This document shows positions 1 to 7,195 of a DNA stretch of 11,019 nucleotides, piece by piece. The first letter of the stretch is position 1. Every line of letters begins with the position of its first letter. A program made the position numbers and the translations under genes. The DNA comes from Candidatus Competibacteraceae bacterium (GTDB taxonomy: Bacteria > Pseudomonadota > Gammaproteobacteria > Competibacterales > Competibacteraceae): the NCBI GenBank assembly GCA_003527885.1, contig DPWB01000036.1:1-11019 (forward strand), given 5' to 3'. The notes under the pieces were generated by a model. The model saw only the letters and a program-made list of their open reading frames with translations, was not told the origin of the DNA and searched no databases.

Positions 1-96
1 TCGGTGTTGTGTTGTCAGTGATTTTTTTTTCAAGCAGGAGACGGCATACGAGGTCTAGTGCGGTCTGGTGGGATCGGAGATGTGTATAAGAGACAG
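1..96 (+). other. Illumina/Nextera i7 adapter contamination at contig end
   Basis: This stretch is synthetic, not genomic. Positions 22-30 are nine T, like the T spacer of a flow-cell oligo. Positions 31-54 match the Illumina P7 sequence with two A-to-G differences (38 and 53). Positions 55-62 are an 8-nt index, ctagtgcg, one base from what I recall as Nextera N702 (CTAGTACG). Positions 63-77 match the Nextera read-2 linker with differences at 67 and 73. Positions 78-96 are the exact 19-bp Tn5 mosaic end AGATGTGTATAAGAGACAG. Positions 1-21 are unassigned read tail. Translated, it gives the familiar artefact peptides GDVYKRQ (plus strand) and SLIHIS-PTRP (minus strand), so any protein predicted across position 97 is chimeric. 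Confidence 0.98.
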
Positions 97-552
97 CCCG
101 TAGACATTGCCGCCGGGATAAGGGTAACTGCCCGCCACCGAACCGATATTGACGATGTGACCGCGATCGCGGGCGACCATCCCCGGCAAAATTGCCCGCG
201 TGCAGTACAGCAAGCCCTTGATATTGGTGTCGATCATCCGCTGCCAATCCTCCATGTCGCACTGCTGGGCCGGTTCCAACCCGAGCGCCAGCCCCGCATT
301 GTTGACCAGCACATCGATTTCGGCGAAGGCGGACGGCAGCGCGGCCAGGGCCGCGTTGACGGCCGATCCGTCGCGAACATCGAGCGTGACGGCGTGCACG
401 GAAACCGCCCCGGCCAGCTCGACCCGCAAGGCTTCGAGGCGCTCCAGACGCCGCCCGCAAAGGATCAGCCACCAGCCGTTGGCGGCGAACAACCGGGCGC
501 AGGCCGCGCCGAAGCCGGAAGTGGCGCCGGTGATAAAGGCGATCTGGGACAT
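97..552 (-). CDS. ydfG: YdfG-like NADP-dependent short-chain dehydrogenase, 3'-truncated by contig end
   Basis: Partial gene: 152 genuine residues, then the reading frame runs into adapter. It is a classical short-chain dehydrogenase/reductase. Visible are the Rossmann cofactor motif TGATSGFG (8-15), GRR (33-35) as in NADP-preferring members, NNAG (84-87), Asn110 of the active-site relay, catalytic Ser138 in NIGSVAGS, and catalytic Tyr151 in GGNVYG. The Lys of YxxxK and the C-terminal ~95 residues are lost. The sequence closely resembles E. coli YdfG (LVNNAGLALG.EPA, DTN.KGL.Y.TRA.LPGMV), which oxidises L-allo-threonine, L-serine and other 3-hydroxy acids and reduces malonic semialdehyde. The ATG is fixed by a strong ribosome site, AGAGGAGA (559-566), 6 nt upstream. 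It lies 114 bp after cysNC and could be read from that transcript or its own promoter. Family is certain; exact substrate is inferred. Confidence 0.9.
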
Positions 553-558
553 CGGAAG

Positions 559-566
559 TCTCCTCT
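559..566 (-). promoter_or_regulatory. Shine-Dalgarno site of the ydfG-like gene
   Basis: The minus strand reads AGAGGAGA, 6 nt before the ATG at 552. It is one of the strongest ribosome sites in the window and fixes the start of the dehydrogenase. Confidence 0.8.
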
Positions 567-666
567 TGCTGTCACGGCCCAGCGCGGGGCTGGACTCGAA
601 TCTCCGAGCGAGCGTGGTGGCCGTCGACGGGCGGAGTTTATTGCAACGGCCTCCCCGCGAACGCCG

Positions 667-2589
667 CTAATTTCCCCGCAAAATCCGCCGTTCGCTGAGA
701 TAGCCCAGCAGGCCTTCCAGGCACATTTCCACCGATTCACGTTCGGTGTCGAGCGCCAGTTCCGGCCGCTCGGGCGCTTCGTAAGGCGAATCGATCCCGG
801 TGAAATCCCGAATCACTCCGGCGCGCGCCTTGGCGTACAAGCCTTTTGGGTCGCGGCGCTCGCAGGCTTCCAGCGAAGCCTGCACATAGACCTCGACAAA
901 CTCGCCTTCCTGCACCAACTCCCGCACCAGCGCCCGGTCGGCCCGAAACGGCGAGATGAAGGCGGTAATCACGATCAGGCCGGAATCGACGAACAACGCC
1001 GCCACTTCCCCGATCCGTCGGATGTTCTCGATGCGGTCTTCCCGAGAAAAGCCCAAATCCTGATTGAGCCCGTGGCGCACGTTATCGCCGTCCAACAAAT
1101 AACTGTGATAGCCGCGTTGCAGCAGCCGCTGTTCCAAGCCGTTGGCCAGCGTCGATTTTCCCGACCCCGACAAACCGGTCAACCAGATCACGCACGGTTG
1201 CTGCGCCTTCTGATTGGCCCGTTGCAACTTGGTCACCTTGTGATCGTGCCAGACCACGTTGCGCGATTTGTCCACCAGGGGCTGGGCGACCGGCCGCACG
1301 ATCATCCCCGCGCCGACCGTGGCGTTGCTGACCCGGTCGATGACGATAAAACCACCGGTGCCCGGAATTTCCTCGTAAGCATCGAAGGGAATCGGCTGGT
1401 TCAGGGCAAAACGGCAATAACCGATCTCGTTCAGGCCCAACTCGTCGACGCGCTGGTGTTCCAGCGTGTTGACATCGATCCGGTGGTGCAGCAGGCTGGG
1501 GATGGCGGGGATCAGCCGGGCTCCGATTTTCAGATCGTACTGCCGGCCCGGCAACAGGGGCGCATCCGCCATCCAGACCACCCGGGCATCGAAGGTATCG
1601 GCCACCGCCGGCAGCCGGCTCGGATCGACCAACAGATCGCCGCGACTGACATCGATCTCATCGCGCAAGGTCAGGGTCACCGCCTGACCGGCGAAAGCCT
1701 CGGGCAGTTCGCCCTGGGCGGTGACGATAGCGGTCACCCGGCTGCGCCGCCCCGAGGGAAAGACCACCACCGGATCGCCGGGCCGCACTTTGCCGGCGGC
1801 GATGGTGCCGCAGAAACCGCGAAAATCCAGGTTGGGCCGGTTGACGAACTGCACCGGAAACCGGAAGTCGCGCAGATTGCGGTCGGCGGCGACCTCCACG
1901 TCTTCCAAAAGCTGCAACAAACACGGCCCGCCGTACCAAGGCATGGCCTGTGAGCGCTGCGCCACGTTATCGCCGCGCAAGGCGGAGACGGGCACGCAGC
2001 GCACGTCCCGCACCCCTAGCTTATCCACGAAATTGCAGTAATCCTCGCGAATCCGTTCGAATGTCGCCCGGTCGAATCCGACCAAATCCATCTTGTTGAT
2101 CGCCAGCACCAGATGGCGGATACCCAGCAGCGACACGATGAAGCTGTGGCGGCGGGTTTGCACCTGCACGCCCTTGCGCGCGTCCACCAGCAGGATGGCC
2201 AGTTGCGCGGTCGAGGCGCCGGTCGCCATGTTGCGGGTGTACTGCTCGTGGCCGGGTGTATCGGCGATGATAAACTTGCGTTTTTCAGTGGAAAAATAGC
2301 GGTAGGCGACATCGATGGTGATGCCCTGCTCCCGCTCGGCCTGCAAGCCGTCCACCAGCAGCGCCAGATCCAATTCCTCGCCGGTGGTGCCGTATTTGAC
2401 GGTATCGCGGCGCACGGCGGCCAATTGGTCTTCGTAAATCAACTGGGTGTCGTACAGCAACCGCCCGATCAGCGTACTTTTGCCGTCATCGACACTACCG
2501 CAAGTGATGAAGCGCAGCAGGTCCTTCCGCTCGTGAGCCTCAAGATAAGCGGCAATATCTTGTTCGATTAAGGGAGAAGCGTGCGACAT
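667..2589 (-). CDS. cysNC: Bifunctional sulfate adenylyltransferase subunit 1 / APS kinase (CysN-CysC fusion)
   Basis: Complete 640-residue fusion protein of cytoplasmic sulfate activation. The N-terminal CysN part (about 1-440) is an EF-Tu-like GTPase that drives APS synthesis by CysD. It shows the P-loop GSVDDGKST (31-39), switch-[10 protein letters not shown] (110-117) and guanine-binding NKMD (165-168), followed by beta-barrel domains. The C-terminal CysC part (about 465-640) is APS kinase, making PAPS from APS and ATP. It shows Walker [10 protein letters not shown] (472-480), [12 protein letters not shown] (498-509), ISPFRADR (545-552, with the family's conserved Ser) and [16 protein letters not shown] (596-611). 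All key residues of both halves are present, so both activities are expected. Fused CysNC (called NodQ in rhizobia) is a known architecture. No convincing ribosome site precedes the ATG at 2589. Its usual partner cysD lies about 2 kb upstream, separated by an unrelated gene. Confidence 0.97.
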   Translation of the reverse strand: MSHASPLIEQDIAAYLEAHERKDLLRFITCGSVDDGKSTLIGRLLYDTQLIYEDQLAAVRRDTVKYGTTGEELDLALLVDGLQAEREQGITIDVAYRYFSTEKRKFIIADTPGHEQYTRNMATGASTAQLAILLVDARKGVQVQTRRHSFIVSLLGIRHLVLAINKMDLVGFDRATFERIREDYCNFVDKLGVRDVRCVPVSALRGDNVAQRSQAMPWYGGPCLLQLLEDVEVAADRNLRDFRFPVQFVNRPNLDFRGFCGTIAAGKVRPGDPVVVFPSGRRSRVTAIVTAQGELPEAFAGQAVTLTLRDEIDVSRGDLLVDPSRLPAVADTFDARVVWMADAPLLPGRQYDLKIGARLIPAIPSLLHHRIDVNTLEHQRVDELGLNEIGYCRFALNQPIPFDAYEEIPGTGGFIVIDRVSNATVGAGMIVRPVAQPLVDKSRNVVWHDHKVTKLQRANQKAQQPCVIWLTGLSGSGKSTLANGLEQRLLQRGYHSYLLDGDNVRHGLNQDLGFSREDRIENIRRIGEVAALFVDSGLIVITAFISPFRADRALVRELVQEGEFVEVYVQASLEACERRDPKGLYAKARAGVIRDFTGIDSPYEAPERPELALDTERESVEMCLEGLLGYLSERRILRGN

Positions 2590-2707
2590 GACGATAAACT
2601 AGCCCGTGGCCGAAATAGGTGAAAAGAAAGAGACGGGCAAGAGGGCAATACAATCTCGCGCCGAATGGCTATTTGCGGGTTCCATCTGCTGCATGAGCTC
2701 CAATAAA
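2590..2707 (-). other. Spacer between the hydrolase gene and cysNC, with an inverted repeat
   Basis: A 118-bp non-coding spacer, more AT-rich than the flanking cys genes. It contains a 6-bp inverted repeat, gcccgt (2602-2607) and acgggc (2633-2638), around a 25-nt pyrimidine-rich (minus strand) loop just ahead of cysNC. I see no T-tract terminator and no clear sigma70 promoter. The long loop makes the repeat weak evidence of a structure. Confidence 0.35.
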
Positions 2708-4567
2708 TCATTGTTTTGACAGCAGGATAAATCCAATATGACCGGCCTTAACCGCCCATTTAAAATCGCCTTTGGCAGTGGCGTCGTCTAGTTTAAGCAA
2801 CGTTGCCTTTTGTGAAGGAGTGACCGTAAAATCCAAATCACCTCGCTCGCCCAGATTGAATAAAGTCAGCAAATAGTTTCCCTGCCATTCGTGGGCTGTG
2901 AACGCCCAATCAGGCCCCTCAATGATCTCTTTATAATCGGGCCACACATTCTGAACAGCCTGATGGGCCGGCATGTCCTGCAATTTGAAAAGATCGTCAA
3001 CCCGCCGGCCTTGTTGGTAAAAACTTTCGTAAGCCGCAATCTCTTTCATGGTGTCGGCAATCGCAATCCAGTGATCTGCTTCCAGATTGTGAGGGGCATA
3101 GATCACGATGCCCTGCGCCCCGGAAGCCAACGCCCCTAAAATCTGCTGTCGAACCCGTAAGGGTGGTTGATCTTGACTGAGACCTGGATAACGGATTAAT
3201 AACAGTGGCCATAACCGTGCTTTCGTCTTTCGCGCCGCCAGGGTCTCCCGCCAGCCCTGGGTATATCGCATTAACAGCTTGACATTGGCGCCATCATAAC
3301 CGAAATATAGCTGCGGCATGATGATATCCACATCATCCGCCAGCAAGGAATTATCGTTGCCCAGAGCTGCGACGGATTCAGGGTTGGCGCCATAACTTCG
3401 ACCCGTGGTCACCCCAAAACGAACCCCCGGAGCTTTTTTTCTCAACTCCTCTCTGATCTGCTGGATATACGCGCTGGTTTGCTGGCTGTTGAATTGTTTC
3501 CACTGCCCGTAGATGTCGCTGATCGCGGGATCTTTGGAGTGGTAGGTTTGCAGTTTTTGCGCGGAAAAATAACGCCGGAAAATATCGAACTTATCAGCGT
3601 TGACCTTATATTCTTCCTTGAATCTATTGATGGCCTTGTCGCAAAATCCATCGAGACCTGTGGGCTCGTAATCGATCACCGCCATGCCGTCACCCTGTAG
3701 AGCATTTCTCGCAAGCTCCTCGACTCCCGCCACAGGAGATTTTGGAGACAGCTCCAGACTCGCTTGTGGGCAAGCAAACTGGCGGGGCAACACTTCGCCG
3801 CTTACCCGGCTATCCGTGGCCTGCGGTGCTGCAAAAACAGCATGATGGGTGTACCCCCCCACTGTGATGCTTCTTTTCTTCAGGGCAGCAAAAAAGACCT
3901 GATCGGAGGCTCTCTGAGTAAAATTGATGCCAACCGCCCGGAAAAAATCAGCGATGCCGTCGCTGGCTGTTCCGGCACGATAAAAGCCGTAATCCCACAA
4001 ACCAATGTTGGTTTTTGGGTGAGCTTTGGTCGGGTTGAAGCGAGAAATACGCAAAGGCCAGCGCCAGTTATAAGATTGACCTTTATCTCGTAACGTTAAA
4101 TTCACATAGGCATTTTCATCGGAGATTGCAGGGGGCACCCTCACAAAAAAAGACTGGTATTGCCAGTCCGAGTTGATCCTTTCTCCGGGTTTACCCAGCA
4201 AATTAGCGTTATTGACCCGGAAGGCCAATGAAAAATAATTTCTACCGCGTTCCCTGCGAGATTCGAAGGCGGTCTGCTTGAAAACACCCTCGTTACTGAT
4301 CAGTTGCATTTCTTGAGGAAAATCCCATTCCAGGCCGATATCATGATCGGCGCTTTGTTTTCGAACAGATTCCGTAGCCTGTAAAGCGAGCGTCAACATC
4401 TGAGTTTGATCACCCACTAACTTGACGGCCGTATCGGTGTTCAAGGAGGCTGGAATAAGGACCGCATTCCAATCACGCGTATTAGCCCATAGACCCGACC
4501 CTAGTTCTACTATTATTAATAGCAGTAACAGAGAAAAGACAGACTTATAGTCAATAACTTTCTTCAT
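2708..4567 (-). CDS. Predicted secreted TIM-barrel glycoside-hydrolase-like protein
   Basis: A 619-residue protein that I cannot assign to a named family. Residues 1-28 are a convincing signal peptide: MKK, a Leu/Ile-rich core, then SGLWA as a likely cleavage site, so export is expected. Residues about 35-180 look like a beta-rich domain. Residues about 185-515 read as a beta/alpha barrel: NIGLWDYG, GINF, ITVGGYTHH, then MAVIDYEP (295-302), RFGVTTG, DIIMPQLYFGYD (414-425), PLLLIRYPG and GIVIYAP (486-492). A short beta-rich C-terminal domain follows. Asp299 and Glu301 in DYEP sit where D-x-E acid pairs occur in some hexosaminidase-type barrels (compare the DWE of GH56 hyaluronidases), so polysaccharide cleavage is a reasonable guess. 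The frame is open to a TTG at 4621, but the signal peptide and the promoter at 4624-4652 favour the ATG at 4567. GC content is visibly lower than in neighbouring genes. Confidence 0.75.
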   Translation of the reverse strand: MKKVIDYKSVFSLLLLLIIVELGSGLWANTRDWNAVLIPASLNTDTAVKLVGDQTQMLTLALQATESVRKQSADHDIGLEWDFPQEMQLISNEGVFKQTAFESRRERGRNYFSLAFRVNNANLLGKPGERINSDWQYQSFFVRVPPAISDENAYVNLTLRDKGQSYNWRWPLRISRFNPTKAHPKTNIGLWDYGFYRAGTASDGIADFFRAVGINFTQRASDQVFFAALKKRSITVGGYTHHAVFAAPQATDSRVSGEVLPRQFACPQASLELSPKSPVAGVEELARNALQGDGMAVIDYEPTGLDGFCDKAINRFKEEYKVNADKFDIFRRYFSAQKLQTYHSKDPAISDIYGQWKQFNSQQTSAYIQQIREELRKKAPGVRFGVTTGRSYGANPESVAALGNDNSLLADDVDIIMPQLYFGYDGANVKLLMRYTQGWRETLAARKTKARLWPLLLIRYPGLSQDQPPLRVRQQILGALASGAQGIVIYAPHNLEADHWIAIADTMKEIAAYESFYQQGRRVDDLFKLQDMPAHQAVQNVWPDYKEIIEGPDWAFTAHEWQGNYLLTLFNLGERGDLDFTVTPSQKATLLKLDDATAKGDFKWAVKAGHIGFILLSKQ

Positions 4568-4623
4568 AGGTAAAATCAGATCAGTCTGGCAAACCGGACT
4601 CGACTTCAGCAACCGTTCCAACG

Positions 4624-4652
4624 ATCATAAAAACCGCCGAGATTCAACTCAA
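4624..4652 (-). promoter_or_regulatory. Sigma70-like promoter of the hydrolase gene
   Basis: On the minus strand, a -35-like TTGAGT (4647-4652) and a -10 TATGAT (4624-4629, five of six consensus bases) are separated by exactly 17 bp. Transcription would start near 4617, about 50 nt before the ATG at 4567 and downstream of the alternative TTG at 4621. The element lies in the 108-bp gap after cysD, so the hydrolase and cysNC may be expressed independently of cysD. This is a sequence match only. Confidence 0.5.
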
Positions 4653-4675
4653 TTCTCAACGAACGTAGCTTAGTT

Positions 4676-5584
4676 CTAGAAATACCCTTGCCGCTTTTTC
4701 TCCTCCATCGAACCGACCGCATCATGATCGATCAAGCGGCCTTGGCGCTCCGAATGGCGGGTCAACAGCATTTCCTGAATGATGTCCGGCAGAGTCGCGG
4801 CCCGAGAACGGACCGCGCCGGTCAGCGGATAGCAACCCAGGGTGCGGAACCGGACCCATTCCTGTGTCGGGACTTCACCGGGCGCCAACGGCATCCGCTC
4901 GTCGTCGACCATCAGCAAGGTTCCTTCACGCTCCACGACGGGGCGTTGGGCCGACAAATATAAAGGCACGATCGGAATGTTTTCCAGGTGGATATATTGC
5001 CAAATATCCAGTTCGGTCCAATTGGACAGCGGAAAAACCCGGATGCTTTCCCCTTTGTGAACCCGGCCGTTATACAGGTTCCACAGCTCGGGCCGCTGGT
5101 TCTTGGGGTCCCAGCGATGGTTGCGGTCGCGAAACGAATACACCCGCTCCTTGGCGCGGGAACGCTCCTCATCCCGGCGGGCCCCGCCAAAGGCCGCATC
5201 GAAATCGTGCAATTCCAACGCTTGCTTCAGCGCCTGGGTTTTCATGACGTCGGTATAGACCCGCGAACCGTGCGTGAACGGGTTGATCCCCTGACGGACG
5301 CCCTCTTCATTGGTGTAGACGAGCAATTCCAGCCCCAACCGCTCCGCTTGCGCGTCGCGAAAACGGATCATGTCCCGGAATTTCCAGGTGGTGTCGATGT
5401 GAAGTAGCGGGAAAGGCGGCTTGCCCGGATAAAAGGCCTTGAGCGCCAGATGCAGCATCACCGAGGAGTCTTTGCCGATCGAATACAGCATGACCGGTTT
5501 TTCAAACTCGGCGGCCACTTCGCGGATGATATGAACGCTCTCGGCTTCGAGCTGTTTGAGGTGGGTCAGTTGATAAGGGTCCAT
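4676..5584 (-). CDS. cysD: Sulfate adenylyltransferase subunit 2 (CysD)
   Basis: Complete 302-residue catalytic subunit of ATP sulfurylase. It adenylylates sulfate to APS, with the reaction driven by GTP hydrolysis in CysN. It is a PP-loop ATP pyrophosphatase: [13 protein letters not shown] (34-46) holds the SxGKDS loop. Family-typical blocks follow: [10 protein letters not shown] (131-140) leading into [24 protein letters not shown] (151-168), [15 protein letters not shown] (184-198) and the closing [11 protein letters not shown]. Length and sequence match E. coli CysD along the whole protein. The start begins [16 protein letters not shown], aligning with the E. coli N-terminus. No good Shine-Dalgarno is visible; a hairpin sits 12 nt upstream. 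Its normal operon partner cysNC is not adjacent but lies after the intervening hydrolase gene. Confidence 0.97.
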   Translation of the reverse strand: MDPYQLTHLKQLEAESVHIIREVAAEFEKPVMLYSIGKDSSVMLHLALKAFYPGKPPFPLLHIDTTWKFRDMIRFRDAQAERLGLELLVYTNEEGVRQGINPFTHGSRVYTDVMKTQALKQALELHDFDAAFGGARRDEERSRAKERVYSFRDRNHRWDPKNQRPELWNLYNGRVHKGESIRVFPLSNWTELDIWQYIHLENIPIVPLYLSAQRPVVEREGTLLMVDDERMPLAPGEVPTQEWVRFRTLGCYPLTGAVRSRAATLPDIIQEMLLTRHSERQGRLIDHDAVGSMEEKKRQGYF

Positions 5585-5596
5585 GGGCGGGTGCTT

Positions 5597-5615
5597 CGGG
5601 CAAGCGCGTTGCCCG
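5597..5615 (-). other. Short perfect hairpin in the cysD leader
   Basis: A perfect 7-bp GC-rich inverted repeat (cgggcaa / ttgcccg) with a 5-nt loop ends 12 nt before the cysD ATG, in the 93-bp gap after rfaH. No T-run follows it on the minus strand, so it does not look like an intrinsic terminator. It covers the region where a ribosome site would be expected and could affect cysD translation. Function is unproven. Confidence 0.45.
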
Positions 5616-5677
5616 GTCAGTTTTACAGGTTCAAAAGAGAGCGGCTTTGCGGCAGGCGACAGAAAGGTTTCGAGGCG

Positions 5678-6205
5678 TCAACTTAAAGGCGCCAACATAT
5701 CCAGCGGCAACGCGACCGTGTTCGAGCGTCCGAGCAATTCCAGCAATACCAGCGCCCGGCGTTCGCCGTCCAGGCTCAGCAGTTCCGCTTCACAGCCGGC
5801 GAACGGCCCTTCCAAAACGCACACGCGGGCGCCCGGAACCAACGGGGCCGGCAACTCCAGCACACCGTCACTGCCGGGGCAAAGCCGGCGCAGTTCGGCC
5901 ATCACCGCTTCCGGCACCGGCTGCGGCTCGCCGCCGAAGCGCACCAAACCGATCACGCCTCGGGTCGAGCGGATCGGCCGCAGATCATCCTGGCCCAGCA
6001 CGGCTTGCAGGAACAGGTAACGCGGGAACATGGGTTCTATCACATCCCGCCATTGGCCACGCAACCGGCGCCGCGAGCACACCCGGGGCAGGAATGCCAG
6101 ATAGCCTTGACGCTCAAGCTGCTCGGTCGCCTCCACCTCGCGACGGGGCTTGCTGAACACCGCAAACCAGAACGTCGCCGGCTGGCGGCTGGCTGCTTGA
6201 GACAT
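5678..6205 (-). CDS. rfaH: RfaH-type NusG paralogue (transcription antiterminator)
   Basis: A 175-residue NusG-family protein. RfaH binds paused RNA polymerase at ops sites, blocks Rho-dependent and other termination, and promotes expression of long surface-polysaccharide or secretion operons. The NGN domain (about 11-110) starts FWFAVFSKPRRE and contains EPMFPRYLFL (57-66) and STRGVIGLVRFGGEP (80-94), the last very close to E. coli RfaH (ATRGVSHFVRFGASP). The C-terminal domain (about 120-170) has the KOW-type GARVCVLEGPFAG (125-137) and ends in a hydrophobic stretch as in RfaH. The frame could extend to a GTG at 6259, but the ATG at 6205 matches family length (E. coli 162 residues). A TAGAAT -10-like hexamer lies at 6238-6243 without a convincing -35. 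It sits between the fructosamine kinase gene (82 bp upstream) and cysD (93 bp downstream). A polysaccharide-specialised RfaH relative is the main alternative. Confidence 0.87.
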   Translation of the reverse strand: MSQAASRQPATFWFAVFSKPRREVEATEQLERQGYLAFLPRVCSRRRLRGQWRDVIEPMFPRYLFLQAVLGQDDLRPIRSTRGVIGLVRFGGEPQPVPEAVMAELRRLCPGSDGVLELPAPLVPGARVCVLEGPFAGCEAELLSLDGERRALVLLELLGRSNTVALPLDMLAPLS

Positions 6206-6287
6206 GGATACCCCGCAAGGAATACGACAAGAGGCGCATTCTAGCGAGACCGCCCCCACAAAGAAAGCCAGTACTCCATACCATCGC

Positions 6288-7193
6288 TCAGCCGAGCTCC
6301 GCCAACAAGCGAGCGATCATGTCTTCGGCTTGCGCACGATAACCGCCACCGAACACATTGAGATGATTGAGAACGTGGTACAGATTATACAGCGTGCGCC
6401 GCAGCGGATAACCGGCTTGCCAGGGTAGCGCCTCGCGATAGGCGCCGTAAAAGCACGCGGGGAAACCGCCAAACAGCTCGGTCATGGCCAGATCGGCTTC
6501 GCGGTCGCCGTAATAGACGGCGGGGTCGAAGATCGCTGGCTGCCCGTTGTGCGCGCACCCGACGTTACCGCTCCAAAGGTCACCGTGCAATAAAGCGGGA
6601 ACCGGGCTGTAGCCCGCGAACAATGCGTCCAGCCGCCCCCGCAGGCGCTCGCCCTGGCGTTGCAAGTTGCCGCCATGACCGTGGTGGGCCGCCAGATCGA
6701 GCTGATCGCCCAGACGGCGCTCGCGCCAGAATTCCGGCCAATTTTCGAAGCGGCCGTTGCGCTGCGGCGTGGAGCCAACAGTATTATCCCGGTGCCAGCC
6801 GAAGTAAGGTTGCGCTCGGGCGTGCAGCAGCGCTAGCTGGCGTCCCAGCAACTCCATCGCCATTGCGTCGCACCCCACTAGCGGCAGGTATTCCAACACC
6901 AGATAAGCCCGCTCTCCGATGACGCCATGAGCGACGGGTTCGGGGACCCGCACGGTCGCGGTCGCGGCCAGCTCCGCCAAACCCGCCGCTTCGGCTTCGA
7001 ACATCGTTTTACCGGCGCCGCTATTGAGCTTGACGAAATAGTTGCGTTCGCCGTCGCCGATCCGCCAAGCCTGGTTGATACAGCCGCCGCCGACCGCCTG
7101 TCGGCCGCGAACAATAAAGGGCGCGGCAGTCACGACGCCGATCTGCCGCGCCAAGGCAACCCATAAATCCGGGGTGCGCTCTTCGGCGTGCAT
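6288..7193 (-). CDS. Fructosamine/ketosamine-3-kinase family protein
   Basis: A 301-residue cytoplasmic kinase of the fructosamine-kinase family (E. coli YniA, human FN3K/FN3KRP), within the aminoglycoside-phosphotransferase fold. Family members phosphorylate C3 of sugars attached to protein amines, destabilising the adduct and so deglycating proteins. Visible are the ATP-binding Lys in FVKLN (53-57), VGGGCINQAW (34-43), LVLEYLPL (98-105) in the hinge region, the catalytic HGDLWSGN (203-210), and Mg-binding IFDPAVYYGDREADLAM (221-237), all strongly matching YniA. The length is normal. The ATG follows the stop of the preceding endonuclease-fold gene by 2 bp, which suggests translational coupling. 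The physiological substrate in bacteria is poorly known, so only family and reaction type are claimed. Confidence 0.93.
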   Translation of the reverse strand: MHAEERTPDLWVALARQIGVVTAAPFIVRGRQAVGGGCINQAWRIGDGERNYFVKLNSGAGKTMFEAEAAGLAELAATATVRVPEPVAHGVIGERAYLVLEYLPLVGCDAMAMELLGRQLALLHARAQPYFGWHRDNTVGSTPQRNGRFENWPEFWRERRLGDQLDLAAHHGHGGNLQRQGERLRGRLDALFAGYSPVPALLHGDLWSGNVGCAHNGQPAIFDPAVYYGDREADLAMTELFGGFPACFYGAYREALPWQAGYPLRRTLYNLYHVLNHLNVFGGGYRAQAEDMIARLLAELG

Positions 7194-7195
7194 CC

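Noticed and set aside
571..600. tRNA T-arm-like stretch (TTCGAGTCC) between cysNC and the dehydrogenase on the minus strand
   Set aside because: The flanking bases do not pair as a T stem and there is no acceptor stem or anticodon arm, so it is a chance match.
621..630. Perfect 10-bp palindrome ccgtcgacgg
   Set aside because: Too short and GC-rich to distinguish from chance, and not positioned over a recognisable promoter.
58..1953. Long plus-strand open frame (631 codons) opposite cysNC and the dehydrogenase
   Set aside because: It begins inside the adapter (GDVYKRQ), is antisense to two well-supported genes, has no recognisable domain and shows low-complexity Gly/Arg/Gln/His-rich content typical of the complementary frame of GC-rich genes.
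2492..2502. ops-like sequence TGCGGTAGTGT on the minus strand near the 5' end of cysNC
   Set aside because: It resembles the RfaH recruitment site (core GCGGTAGC) but has a mismatch and encodes the constrained P-loop residues CGSV of CysN, so protein conservation explains it. RfaH sites normally lie in untranslated leaders.
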